Shown here: positions 31,991-41,388 of the stretch, piece by piece | How the letters are laid out: the number at the start of each line of letters is the position of its first letter | Position numbering within the stretch: the stretch's first letter is position 1 | Notes under the pieces: model-generated | What the model saw: the letters and a program-made list of their open reading frames with translations, nothing else | Told to the model about the DNA's origin: nothing | Database searches by the model: none | Assembly: GCA_016743235.1 (NCBI GenBank) | Contig: VRZD01000046.1 | Span: 1-53,798, forward strand | DNA from: Pantanalinema sp. GBBB05 | GTDB lineage: Bacteria > Cyanobacteriota > Cyanobacteriia > Leptolyngbyales > Leptolyngbyaceae | Direction of reading: 5' to 3' | DNA length: 53,798 bases | Position numbers and translations under genes: made by a program

Positions 31991-34900
31991 TCAGTCTGGG
32001 GTGGCTCTAATTAGCGCTTGTAAGTTCTCCAGCAGGTGATCTAGAGTATAGGGCTTTGGTAAAAATATCTTAGCTCCAGCCGCCAGCGTCGGTTCTCGAT
32101 TCACTGGCAACCCACTCATCGCCATAATCTTCACCTGGGGATGCATCGCTTTCAGCCTTTGAATCAACATAATGCCACTCATTGTTGGCATCATCACATC
32201 TAAAATGACTAATTTAATGGCATCGTGATGCCGGGCATACAGTTCGATCGCCTCTATCCCATCATTAGCAGATAACACAGTGTAATTATGGCTCTCTAGC
32301 AACGATCGTGTACTCAGTTGTACCGCCAGATCATCATCAACCACTAAAACGAGCTCACCATTTCCATCTAAGGGCGCTTGGGGTGAATCATCATCCGTTG
32401 TCATGCCAGCAATGAGCGGTAAGTATACCTTCATTTGAGTGCCCTGACCAACCTCACTAAACACCTGCAAAAACCCCCCATAGGTTCTGACAATGCCCAA
32501 TACTGTTGCCAGTCCTAATCCGGTGCCCTGCCCAGGTGGTTTAGTGGTAAAGAAAGGATCAAAGATGCGATCGCGCACGGCTAAAGGAATGCCAGTTCCC
32601 GTATCAGCAATCGTAATCACCACATAGTCCCCCATTTGGGCATCCAGATTTGTTTGAGCAAAGGTTTGATCCACAAAATAATCCTCGATCGCGAGGGAGA
32701 GTGTCCCGCCATTCGGCATCGCATCACGGGCATTGACACAAAGGTTCATCAACACCTGATGGAGATACGTTGAATCAGCAAACACTAACCAGTTCGATTG
32801 CTCAGGAATCATTTGCTGAATGACGATCGAGCGGGGAAATGTTTGCTGGACGACATTGATGACTTCCTGCAATAACGGGGCAACTTGGATGGAACTTCGC
32901 TCTCCACCCGTTCCCCGAGTAAACGTAAGAATTTGTTGAATCAAATTTGCCCCTCGTTTGGCGCTATCTTCCAAAACTTCTAGCATCTGTAGCGAGCGGG
33001 CATCCAGATTGAGCTGCTTCAACCGTAATAGCTGAGAGATTGCCACAATAGGAGTCAAAACATTATTCAAATCATGGGCAATGCCACTCGCGAGGGTACC
33101 CAAACTCTCCAGGCGTTGAGCCCGATAAAATTGGGCTTCCAATTGTTTCTTAGCCGTGATATCCGTATCAACCGAAAGAATCCATTGGGGTTGATCCGCT
33201 TCATCCCGAACCAAAGTCCAACGGGTTTCCACCGTAACTTGCCTACCGGCTTTAGTCCAGCTATGGATTTCATCTCGCCACTCCTCCTGTGCCAAGAGTG
33301 TTTGGATGATATCCTGCATCGGAAAATTAGGGTCTTGAAACAGGTGATTGGCTTTCTGACCGATCGCTTCTGCGGCTTGCCAACCATACAAGCGTTCAGC
33401 TCCCTGATTCCAGTAAAGGATATGGTTATTAAAATCGCGCACAAAAATGGCATCCGTGGCGATATCCAGCAGTGCCGCCTGTTGCTGAATCTTTTGTTCA
33501 GCTAGTTTGCGATCGGTAATGTTGTGGCTGAGGGTGGCAAAAGCGATCGGTTGCTCATGCTCATCGCAGATACACAGCACGTTGTAAATCATCCATAAGG
33601 CTTCACCTGTTTTGAAATGACGGAAACGGATTTCGACCTTGGCTTGTCCCTGCTGCCGCACCTGTGGAAAAAATTCATTCAAAATAAAATCTTGATCTTC
33701 AGGAAAGAAACAGTCTCTAACTTGAATGCTCTGGTATTGGTGTTCATCCTCCAATCCAACCATTTGCCGACCCGCAGCATTCAGATAGAACGGCACAAAA
33801 TCCAGGTTGCACATGCCGATAAATTCTGGGCTATTATCAGCCAGGGAAACAAATTTACGGATTTCAATTTCTGCCTGTTTGCGATCGCTAATATCGTGAT
33901 TAGCCGTCGTCACAATCCAACAATCCTCAGCAATTTTTCGAGATGAGTAGGAGCTAGAGAACCACCGGATCGAGCCGTCTTTGCGTCGAAACCGATACTC
34001 AGCCGTAGCATCTCGTTCAGCAAAAAAATCATCAAATAAAGGTATGAGAATTTGGTCACGATCGTCTGGTAACACCTGTGATAACCAAAAATCCCGATCT
34101 GTATAGTCTGTCAACGCATAACCAAATAATCTTTCGCAGCCAGCCGACCAATATTCATAGTCCCAGTTGCCATTGGCATAGACTCGAAAGCTTGAAATCG
34201 CCACGATCGCGCTATCAAGAATTCGGTGTAGTTTGGCCTCGGAAGTTTGGAGAGACAACTCTAGTTGCTTACGCTCGCTAATATCGATCGCAGTACCAAT
34301 AATTCGATAAATTCTGCCCTGTTGATTGCGTAGCGGCGAGAGGGTGGTTAATGTCCAGACGGTGTGCTCGGCAAAAACAATATGCTCCTCATACGAGATC
34401 ACCTTACCCGCTTGCAAACAGCGTTCATAGTTCTGCCGAAACGTCGTCCCGATCGTTAGCCCAAACGCGGCTTCTGGTGTTTTACCGTAAAAAGCTGGCG
34501 TATGATTCCCCGCCAGTTGTTCGGCTCGACGATTGAATCGACTGTAATGGAAATCGTGCGCTTCGGTCACTTCAACGACGAAAATGCCCTGTTCTGCACC
34601 ATCGTAAATACTAGTTAAAAATTCTTCACGTTGACGTAATGCTTGATTCGCAGCTCGCAGTTCCTCTGTGCGCTCAGCCACCCGCCGTTCTAGTTGATCC
34701 CGAGCCGCTTGCAACTGTTGTTCCATAGCTTTGCGGACCCGAATATCCCGTAATGACCAGCGCCAGCCAGCCACCTCAGGTTGCAGAGCTTTGATCTTGG
34801 TCACGGCAATCAGGACCGGAAAGGGACTTCCTTGGCTGGGGGCAATATTCACTTCCCAATTTTCCCCAAAGTTAGCCTGAGTAAACCGCAGGTGAAAGTC

Positions 34901-35920
34901 ACCTCGATCGGACTGGGCAATCAAAGTAATTAGGGGTTTACCAATCAAACATCGGGCTTCGATATGAAACAGATTAGCGGTGGCACGATTGGCTTCTTGA
35001 ATCACGCCATGCATATCGGTAACAAGATAGGCATCTGGAGCAAACTCAAACAAATCTTGATAGCGCTGTCGTTCTAACGCGATCGTCTGGTGAGCCGATT
35101 CTAATTGTTCATTTTGTTGCCGCAGTTCTTCCTGAGCCGTTTGTAGCTCTTCTAATGCCAACCGTAATTGCTGGTTCATCACAGAGAGTTCGGCAATTTG
35201 AGGCGCTGTTGGCTGTTGCTCAACCTGAACCGCCAGAAAATCGGAATATTGCGGATTTAACTGGTAGCCGACCCGATGTTTAGTTTTAATAAAATCTTTG
35301 GGCGCACCTACCGCAGTTAATTTTTGCCGTAACTCCTTGATGTGAACCCGCACCGCTTCTTCGCCCGGAAATTCTACCGAACTCCAGGCATGATCCAGAA
35401 TGGCTTTCGCATTAAACAGCCTTTGGGGATGCCGCAGAAATAGCTCCAAAATGGCATATTCTTTAGGGGTGACAGAGAGTAAATGGGTACCATAAGCCAC
35501 GCTACGGCGACTGGGATCAACGGATAACTGCCCCCATGTTAAGATGGGTTGGCTGGTTGGTCCACCTCGTCGCAACAAGGCTTGAACCCGCGCCATCAAC
35601 TCATCCGCATCAAACGGCTTCACCACATAATCATCCGCTCCTGCATTCAGAGCGATCGCTTTTTGCCGTCCTTCTCTTTGCCCTGTTAATAACAAAATCG
35701 GACTTTGAAAGCCCTGAGCCCGCAATTGTCCACAAAGGCTAATGCCGTCCAACTTGGGTAACAGCACATCTAGCAAAATTAGGTCATAGTCAAAGGCATC
35801 CGCCATTTGTCGCCCAACTTCACCATCTGCGGCAATATCAACCGCATAGTTATAGCTAGATAACAGGAGCTGTAAGGTTTGGGCAACCGCCCGATCGTCT
35901 TCTACAACCAAGATCTTCAT
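31991..35920 (-). CDS. Hybrid kinase with OmpR-type head, five PAS, HK and C-terminal receiver
   Basis: The 1309-residue soluble protein has this order. Receiver 1 is residues 1-115, with phospho-acceptor D51 and K101. A winged-helix Trans_reg_C DNA-binding domain follows (125-222, 'VTPKEYAILELFLRHPQRLF', 'VRVHIKELRQKL'), then a coiled coil (245-285) and five PAS domains (about 285-395, 435-550, 565-680, 690-805, 815-925). HisKA has H949 ('GIAHDLNNVLTPIVA') and the ATPase domain covers 1045-1170 ('DTGTGIP', 'GTGLGLATVLGIV'). Receiver 2 is 1190-1305, with D1241 and K1289. All motifs look intact. An OmpR-type regulator fused to its own kinase is unusual and suggests direct DNA binding by a sensor. 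The convergent MHYT kinase is six bases away. Confidence 0.93.
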   Translation of the reverse strand: MKILVVEDDRAVAQTLQLLLSSYNYAVDIAADGEVGRQMADAFDYDLILLDVLLPKLDGISLCGQLRAQGFQSPILLLTGQREGRQKAIALNAGADDYVVKPFDADELMARVQALLRRGGPTSQPILTWGQLSVDPSRRSVAYGTHLLSVTPKEYAILELFLRHPQRLFNAKAILDHAWSSVEFPGEEAVRVHIKELRQKLTAVGAPKDFIKTKHRVGYQLNPQYSDFLAVQVEQQPTAPQIAELSVMNQQLRLALEELQTAQEELRQQNEQLESAHQTIALERQRYQDLFEFAPDAYLVTDMHGVIQEANRATANLFHIEARCLIGKPLITLIAQSDRGDFHLRFTQANFGENWEVNIAPSQGSPFPVLIAVTKIKALQPEVAGWRWSLRDIRVRKAMEQQLQAARDQLERRVAERTEELRAANQALRQREEFLTSIYDGAEQGIFVVEVTEAHDFHYSRFNRRAEQLAGNHTPAFYGKTPEAAFGLTIGTTFRQNYERCLQAGKVISYEEHIVFAEHTVWTLTTLSPLRNQQGRIYRIIGTAIDISERKQLELSLQTSEAKLHRILDSAIVAISSFRVYANGNWDYEYWSAGCERLFGYALTDYTDRDFWLSQVLPDDRDQILIPLFDDFFAERDATAEYRFRRKDGSIRWFSSSYSSRKIAEDCWIVTTANHDISDRKQAEIEIRKFVSLADNSPEFIGMCNLDFVPFYLNAAGRQMVGLEDEHQYQSIQVRDCFFPEDQDFILNEFFPQVRQQGQAKVEIRFRHFKTGEALWMIYNVLCICDEHEQPIAFATLSHNITDRKLAEQKIQQQAALLDIATDAIFVRDFNNHILYWNQGAERLYGWQAAEAIGQKANHLFQDPNFPMQDIIQTLLAQEEWRDEIHSWTKAGRQVTVETRWTLVRDEADQPQWILSVDTDITAKKQLEAQFYRAQRLESLGTLASGIAHDLNNVLTPIVAISQLLRLKQLNLDARSLQMLEVLEDSAKRGANLIQQILTFTRGTGGERSSIQVAPLLQEVINVVQQTFPRSIVIQQMIPEQSNWLVFADSTYLHQVLMNLCVNARDAMPNGGTLSLAIEDYFVDQTFAQTNLDAQMGDYVVITIADTGTGIPLAVRDRIFDPFFTTKPPGQGTGLGLATVLGIVRTYGGFLQVFSEVGQGTQMKVYLPLIAGMTTDDDSPQAPLDGNGELVLVVDDDLAVQLSTRSLLESHNYTVLSANDGIEAIELYARHHDAIKLVILDVMMPTMSGIMLIQRLKAMHPQVKIMAMSGLPVNREPTLAAGAKIFLPKPYTLDHLLENLQALIRATPD

Positions 35921-36578
35921 AACAATTCCTAAACTCGGTTGCCATACCTTGTAACCTGCTCTAGTACCGTTTTAGCTATGAATGGTAGCAAGTTACGTCA
36001 AAGCTACTTATCTCGACAGAAGCGACTTCATAGAGCATGGTTTAGAAATTCTATTGCCTGGAGCAATCTGTCCTTTTCAAACATCCTCTTACTTTAATCT
36101 TGCTCTATTCCCTATTAAATTATTCATGCAAGGAACCGAGCATTAACCCAAGAGCAATAAATTTTTATTAAGAGAAATCTGACCAGCGACCGATTTCAGG
36201 ATGAAAGTTTGATTATTCTCTCGTCCCTCACAGTTTCCTTACAACTAATCCTGAAACTAGAGATTGGGAGTAGCGATGTTTGTTTGTTGCCACATCATCA
36301 ACAAAGAGTGCAACTCCTAATGCCCCCTTCCCCAGCCCCCATCCTTACTCCTAGCGAACAGAAAGTCACCCCATCCTGATTTCCTTGTTTACTAGGAGAG
36401 GGGCAGGGAGTGGAGTGAGGGTGATGGCATTAGGTAAGTAACGGCAGCGTTGGTGATCGCAGCATTCATTAGCACCCCCATCAGGCTCAGCGATCGCTGG
36501 GTTTCCTCCTCAACGATTGGGGCGACTCAAAGCGCGGTCTGAGGCATAATTCCGCCTTACTTCATCTAATCTGAAGCT
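35921..36578. other. Intergenic region between divergent signalling genes
   Basis: About 658 bases separate the minus-strand hybrid kinase from the plus-strand receiver. Apart from the palindromic element at 36316-36434, I see no coding frame or RNA. Promoters for both flanking genes must be here. Confidence 0.5.
36316..36434. repeat. Imperfect palindromic intergenic element
   Basis: CCTAATGCC (36316-36324) and GGCATTAGG (36426-36434) bound a 119-bp element. Inside it, CTCCTAG (36348-36354) mirrors CTAGGAG (36392-36398), and a C-rich left arm faces a G-rich right arm. The shape is that of a small foldable repeat such as a palindromic MITE or a cyanobacterial intergenic repeat. The remainder of the 35921-36578 gap shows no gene. 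Confidence 0.5.
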
Positions 36579-36950
36579 ATGAAAAGTGTTCTCCTAATTG
36601 ATGACAATGAAATGTTCCGATTCATTTTATCGGAATGGCTAAAAGCTGAAGGATTTCATCCAATAATGGCGGAAGACGGTGTAGAAGGGGTACAAATGGC
36701 AAAATCCCATTACCCTGACCTCATCCTATGTGATGTCAATATGCCAACAATCAATGGGATCGAAGTATTAAAACAATTACGCAATGATTTGGGTACATCG
36801 CATATTCCCTTCTTTTTTCTGACTTCAGAAGTCAGCATAAATTCAACTATCATGCAGCGGCTAGGAGCAACGGGAGTAATCCTAAAAGATGCAAGAATCG
36901 ATGAGTTACGCCGGGTGCTAACTACGCTAGAAGCCAAAGAACTCATGTAA
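36579..36950 (+). CDS. Single-domain response regulator
   Basis: The 123-residue product is a receiver domain alone. Acidic residues are in 'VLLIDDNEM', the phospho-acceptor Asp is in 'LILCDVNMPTINGIEVLKQL' (about D52), Thr/Ser are in 'FFFLTSE', and Lys is in 'VILKDARIDEL' (KD rather than the usual KP). No output domain is present, as in CheY and Spo0F-like phosphorelay carriers. It could be the partner of one of the nearby kinases: the hybrid kinase at 31991-35920 lies upstream in divergent orientation. Thirty bases after its stop comes the DUF1816 gene, so the two are likely co-transcribed. Confidence 0.9.
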   Translation: MKSVLLIDDNEMFRFILSEWLKAEGFHPIMAEDGVEGVQMAKSHYPDLILCDVNMPTINGIEVLKQLRNDLGTSHIPFFFLTSEVSINSTIMQRLGATGVILKDARIDELRRVLTTLEAKELM

Positions 36951-36979
36951 ATCAAAGATAACTTTAGGAAAAGCAATTT

Positions 36980-37237
36980 ATGCATACCATAACTAATAGC
37001 AGGAGAGCGTTAATTCTCAACTTGCCCCGACTCGGTTGCGGTCATTGGTGGGTAGAAATTACCACCTCTGATCCAGATTGTATTTACTACTTCGGACCAT
37101 TCCCTAATTCTGAAGAAGCATCGGATATGTGCCCTGATTATGTGCAAGCCTTAGTTAAAACCGGGAAGCAGAAGATTAGCCCTGTCATTAAACACTGCTA
37201 CCCCGCAGAGCTAATGCCCTGTAACGAAGCCACTTAA
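36980..37237 (+). CDS. DUF1816 family protein
   Basis: The 85-residue product contains 'GHWWVEITTSDPDCIYYFGPF' (about residues 21-41) followed by 'NSEEASDMCPDYVQALVKTGKQ', the pattern of the small cyanobacterial DUF1816 domain (WWVEI...C.YYFGPF...EA...Y...L). Members of this family in other cyanobacteria occur near light-acclimation and phycobilisome-related genes and have no known activity. AGGAAAAG sits about seven bases ahead of the ATG. The gene probably shares a transcript with the single-domain receiver 30 bases upstream. Confidence 0.85.
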   Translation: MHTITNSRRALILNLPRLGCGHWWVEITTSDPDCIYYFGPFPNSEEASDMCPDYVQALVKTGKQKISPVIKHCYPAELMPCNEAT

Positions 37238-37289
37238 TCACTTCAATAATGGACAAAATCCACTGGCATAATTTACCTTAAGATCTTCA

Positions 37290-37871
37290 CTACAACACTC
37301 GAAAGGTTAAATTAATCCGAGGGTTAACTGGGCGTTTCGTCTTCGGAATTTGATGTTGCCAATAATGTTGGGTGGTTCCTTGCATCAGCAGAAAACTACC
37401 AGATGTTAACTCTAGTTGGTACTTCCAGCTTTTTTGCGATCGATGCCGCAACTTAAATCGCCGAGTTCCTCCCAAACTCAGAGAACCAATCACCGGATTT
37501 TGTCCTAACTCCGGTTCATCATCACTGTGCCAGCCCATACTATCATTGCCATCCCGATACAGGTTAAGCAGCACACTGTTAAAGCGAACGCCCGATACCG
37601 ATTCAACCGCTGCTTTTAGCTCTAGCAGGGTGGCTGTCCAGGGGGTAGGAGACAGCGTCAGACCAGAGTAGGTGTAGACTTTTCCAGGATCTCCAACCCA
37701 GGCTGTGAGTCTGGGTTGGAGCTGTGATCGCCCATAGATCATAATCCGATCCTGCCGCCAGGTAAGGGTTTGAGTTAACTCCGCTAACCGGCGATCGCTA
37801 TCTGACAGGTTGAGCAAAGCGGGGTAAAACCGAATATCGGCATCAGGGAGTTGCAGCGGCAGAGAAAGCAT
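37290..37871 (-). CDS. alkB: AlkB family Fe(II)/2-oxoglutarate dioxygenase
   Basis: The 193-residue product matches ALKBH2/3-like AlkB proteins, which remove methyl groups from damaged bases in DNA or RNA by oxidative demethylation. The iron ligands are H115 and D117 ('MGWHSDDEPELG') and H173 ('YWQHQIPK'); the 2-oxoglutarate-binding Arg residues are R185 and R191 in 'NPRINLTFR'. 'NLYRDGNDSMGWHSDDE' and 'IGSLSLGGTRRFKLR' are close family phrases. The length is normal for the single-domain form. It is divergent from the large membrane gene at 37946, with 74 bases between the starts. Confidence 0.92.
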   Translation of the reverse strand: MLSLPLQLPDADIRFYPALLNLSDSDRRLAELTQTLTWRQDRIMIYGRSQLQPRLTAWVGDPGKVYTYSGLTLSPTPWTATLLELKAAVESVSGVRFNSVLLNLYRDGNDSMGWHSDDEPELGQNPVIGSLSLGGTRRFKLRHRSQKSWKYQLELTSGSFLLMQGTTQHYWQHQIPKTKRPVNPRINLTFRVL

Positions 37872-37945
37872 ACCAGGAACGAAAATTAAATCACGATCGC
37901 AGTTATTTTATGATGACAGTGATCGATTGATGACAGGTAATTCTG

Positions 37946-40879
37946 ATGTCAAAGCTGCCCAAGTTCATTGCCATTGGACTGTTGATTGCCCTTGGTATCA
38001 TTAGCTGGTTTTATTTTAGTCATCTGCTAGCGATCTTGGGTTCCACCGTCGGTTATGGGTTAGGACTATTTATTGATCTGACCCAAATCGGCTTAATTGC
38101 CTTACTCTTTGCGGCTTTTCTAGCCCCGTTGGAAGCATTGGGATGGTGGGCAGGTTGGTATGGTGATGCTGTAGAGGAAATGCAGAATCCAGGAGTCGTA
38201 GGACGACCAACCGAGTATCTAGGGACGATCAACCGATATGTGATTTATCTGGATGGCATTGGTCAAGCCACCGACTCTTATTTACCCGATGTTGAGGAAT
38301 TTCTGAATCAATTAGAAACCCGCTTACCCCAAGATATTTTGTTGGTACGCGGGATTATGCCGTACTCCGCTATTAATCGCACCTTAATTGATAGCGATCG
38401 ACCCTTATCGTGGTTATGGCGGGCAGCAGATTATCTGCAAGTCTCGCACTATGGCAGTGTCATGGGCACTTTAACCAGCATTATTATTAACATTCGGAAT
38501 ATTCTGTCTGTCGCGGTGTCAGCCGATAAGCGCTATGGACCGATCTATAACCAGGGGATTGCCCAAGTCATTTACAACAGCCTGATGTATCACGGTTATG
38601 AGCCAGGTAGCCGGACTCCAATTACCTTTATTGGGTTTAGTGGTGGGGCACAGATCTCCCTCGGTGCGGTGCCATTTTTGAAGCAAACTCTCGGTTCACC
38701 GATCGAAGTAGTTTCGATCGCAGGAGTATTTAGTGGTAGTACCAACGTGTTGGAATTAGATCACCTTTATCATTACGTTGGTGATCGCGACATTATGGAA
38801 CGGATAGGAGCAATCATGTTTCCTAAACGCTGGAAAATCTTCTTTCTATCCTATTGGAATCGAGCCAAGCGTAAAGGTAAAGTCACGATCATGTCGTTGG
38901 GTAACGTGGGGCATAATGGTGCAGGTAGCCCGATCGATGACACGCAATTTCTCTCCGATGGTCGCAGTCATTTACAACAAACCCTGGACTTAATCACTGC
39001 GATTCTGCAAGAAGGGGAATTTACGCTGCTACGAAGACCGATTCCCCGTAAGCCCAGCCATTACGAGCGGTACTGGCAAGCCGAATTTAATCGCCCCGAT
39101 TACTATCCCCTTCAGCAATCCGTTAATCCAGATGTATATCACCCGATCGCGCCATGGATGGGACGCTTAATTCTTCCCCGGCTAGCCCAACGCCACATGG
39201 TTCGCGGTGTCTGGTTTGAGGTATACCACGCCCCAGCAGAGTTTCAGCATTTAATTGGGCAAGTGATTGCCCTGCGATGGAACAAAACAGCGACTGTACA
39301 GGATTATGTGCGTAGTGTCAAAACTGACATTTATTTCAATGCAGAAGCAGAATATAGTAGTCATCAAGGTTTGATTCATCCCGATCGCCTCAATCATTGG
39401 CGGCAAGTTGATCCACTCGAATCCCTGGCTGGCAGTAGACCCCATGATGATGTGATTGTTAGTTTGCTTAATCCGTTTGTGGTTGAGCAATCCAGTGATC
39501 CTGCCAATAAGACTCAACAAACCTCAACGTACTCTCTATTAATTGACTGTGATCCAGTGCAGATTAGTGGACGATTTTATGCCCTGGTTCAGTTCCTTGA
39601 ACCTGTCAGTGATCCGTTAGTGGAATCCATTGAGAACACAGATCCTGATCGCTTTCGAGTCGTTCATTTTAATCGCTCATCGCAGCAGTTTGATGGGGTT
39701 GAAGAAGTAATTCGAGTGCCGAAAGTCGTCGCCGATGCCACTGGAGTATGTAACGCCACCAGCCGAGCGATCGCCCAGTCTCCTCTGAATGCTAACGGCT
39801 GGTACATTTATGGTGCCAACGATCATTCCGGGCTATTTGTGGTGCAAGCGATCGCGCCCCGATCGTTGTTTCAACTGATGCCAGACCAAATCATTGTTGG
39901 AGAGAAACCCGCCTTTCGCTATCTGAAGCAACAAGCCTGGTCAGACTCCGAAGTGCCCAAAGGTGGTATCAAATCTGTTCTCCTCTGTACGAGCAGTCAG
40001 CAGGCAACCCTCCCCCCCAATCCTCTAGCTTTTTGGCAGGAAGGCGATCGCGCCTTAGTGGTGCATACCTATGGGGGCATTGGTGGCAAGAAAGCCGAAC
40101 CCGCCACTCAAGGTCCCGTTTACTTCGGGCACTTTGCCTACGGACTTGCTCAGGTGGTTCGCGAACCCCTTACTCAGGAGTTGCAGTTCGACATTCAATA
40201 CTATCAAGTGTATACCCATAACTTAGAAGGAGTGATCGCGGGAACATTGTCCTGGTCAAGGTTTCTGGGCGATCGCCAGTTTGGTTGGGTAGGAGTGCGC
40301 CCCACCTGTGATCTGCTAATTAAACTTGATACGATTACCGACCCTTATGATTTTGGTGACTTTCAACGATCGCCGTTAGATAGTCTGATTCATGAGTTAG
40401 CGATTATGACGGCTCGCTATCGCACTGGAGATGGCACTGGCGGCACGTATGTTGGTTTAGCGAATAATTGCACTCAAGACTCTAATCAGGCGTTGTACGC
40501 TAGCTTAAAGCGGTTTAGGCAGCAGATAGAAGCGAATCCGGATGTCTTGAATTGGCTGCGTGGTGATCCTAGCCGCCGCGATCGCTTTCGTCGCTTAGTT
40601 AAACTGTCTCAAGCATTGCGACGGCAACTGATGCCCCTGGGCACGGCACGGGCGGACTGGCAATCAAATGCCGAAATGTTAGGACTGAGTTTGGAAGATG
40701 AACCGTTCGAAAATATTCTGCGGGGTTTAGGCAGTTGGCGAACGATTTTTCCTCGGGTTGCCAGTGACGCGATCGCCCGTGTGGTGCTGAAACATGGGGG
40801 TTCGATCTGGGTATTGCGAACCAATCAAATTGGGGGTGATGATCCCGATATTGCTCCTGTTGCTCCTATGACCTTTTAA
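37946..40879 (+). CDS. Large membrane-anchored alpha/beta hydrolase-like protein
   Basis: The 977-residue product starts with two membrane spans (about residues 7-25 and 44-63). A hydrolase-like domain follows (95-360) with 'YVIYLDGIGQATDSYL', a nucleophile-elbow candidate 'IGFSGGAQISLG' (S232), and a later 'NVGHNGAG' that could give the His. Residues 370-970 hold no domain I can name, with beta-rich segments, a central 'NGWYIYGANDHSGLFVVQAI' and a late 'TYVGLANNCTQDSNQALYASL' in which Cys and Asn are suggestive. Proteins of this kind are conserved in cyanobacteria without a known role. No neighbour explains it: it lies between AlkB and fasciclin. Confidence 0.75.
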   Translation: MSKLPKFIAIGLLIALGIISWFYFSHLLAILGSTVGYGLGLFIDLTQIGLIALLFAAFLAPLEALGWWAGWYGDAVEEMQNPGVVGRPTEYLGTINRYVIYLDGIGQATDSYLPDVEEFLNQLETRLPQDILLVRGIMPYSAINRTLIDSDRPLSWLWRAADYLQVSHYGSVMGTLTSIIINIRNILSVAVSADKRYGPIYNQGIAQVIYNSLMYHGYEPGSRTPITFIGFSGGAQISLGAVPFLKQTLGSPIEVVSIAGVFSGSTNVLELDHLYHYVGDRDIMERIGAIMFPKRWKIFFLSYWNRAKRKGKVTIMSLGNVGHNGAGSPIDDTQFLSDGRSHLQQTLDLITAILQEGEFTLLRRPIPRKPSHYERYWQAEFNRPDYYPLQQSVNPDVYHPIAPWMGRLILPRLAQRHMVRGVWFEVYHAPAEFQHLIGQVIALRWNKTATVQDYVRSVKTDIYFNAEAEYSSHQGLIHPDRLNHWRQVDPLESLAGSRPHDDVIVSLLNPFVVEQSSDPANKTQQTSTYSLLIDCDPVQISGRFYALVQFLEPVSDPLVESIENTDPDRFRVVHFNRSSQQFDGVEEVIRVPKVVADATGVCNATSRAIAQSPLNANGWYIYGANDHSGLFVVQAIAPRSLFQLMPDQIIVGEKPAFRYLKQQAWSDSEVPKGGIKSVLLCTSSQQATLPPNPLAFWQEGDRALVVHTYGGIGGKKAEPATQGPVYFGHFAYGLAQVVREPLTQELQFDIQYYQVYTHNLEGVIAGTLSWSRFLGDRQFGWVGVRPTCDLLIKLDTITDPYDFGDFQRSPLDSLIHELAIMTARYRTGDGTGGTYVGLANNCTQDSNQALYASLKRFRQQIEANPDVLNWLRGDPSRRDRFRRLVKLSQALRRQLMPLGTARADWQSNAEMLGLSLEDEPFENILRGLGSWRTIFPRVASDAIARVVLKHGGSIWVLRTNQIGGDDPDIAPVAPMTF

Positions 40880-40957
40880 GAGAATCGAACCTCTGGGGGA
40901 TGTGAATCCTTAGTGTCTAGCGTATCTCTAAACTAAAGGCACTTTTTGATTAAACCA

Positions 40958-41377
40958 ATGGCGAATTTATTAGAGACTGTAGCAAAAAACCAGCGATTTA
41001 CAACCTTGATTTCAGCCGTGGAAACAGCGGAGTTGACCGAGATATTGCAAAGTCCTGGACCTTTTACCATCCTTGCCCCTTCGGATGAAGCCTTTGCTCG
41101 ATTACCCGAAGGCACGATCGCCGAGTTACTCCAAGATATTCCCAAACTACAACGCGTTTTACTTTATCATGTGCTACCGGGAGATGTGCGATCGGATGAT
41201 CTAGCCCAAATTGATGAAGCACCCACAGTAGAGGGTTCTGTAATTGCAGTAGAACAACAGGATCAGAAGATTACTGTCAATCAAGCTAAGGTGATTGAAC
41301 AAGATGTCTTAACGGATAATGGTGTGATTCACACTATCGATCGCGTATTGATGCCTGCACTGTTAGCCGGGGAATAG
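40958..41377 (+). CDS. Fasciclin domain protein
   Basis: From ATG 40958 (MANLLETVAKNQRF) the 139-residue product is one FAS1 domain, with the H1 motif 'GPFTILAPSDEAFARLP', 'LLYHVLPGDVRSDDL', and the H2 region 'VLTDNGVIHTIDRVLMP'. There is no signal peptide, so this is a cytoplasmic or peripherally bound form like many cyanobacterial FAS1 proteins. FAS1 domains mediate adhesion or bind small ligands. An in-frame TTG at 40946 would add four residues. The UV endonuclease gene starts 11 bases after its stop, so they are likely co-transcribed. Confidence 0.9.
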   Translation: MANLLETVAKNQRFTTLISAVETAELTEILQSPGPFTILAPSDEAFARLPEGTIAELLQDIPKLQRVLLYHVLPGDVRSDDLAQIDEAPTVEGSVIAVEQQDQKITVNQAKVIEQDVLTDNGVIHTIDRVLMPALLAGE

Positions 41378-41388
41378 GAGTCATAACC

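Noticed and set aside
40880..40907. T-arm-like sequence AGAGAATCGAACCTCT after the 977-residue gene
   Set aside because: No acceptor stem, D-arm or anticodon arm can be found around it, so it is not a tRNA.
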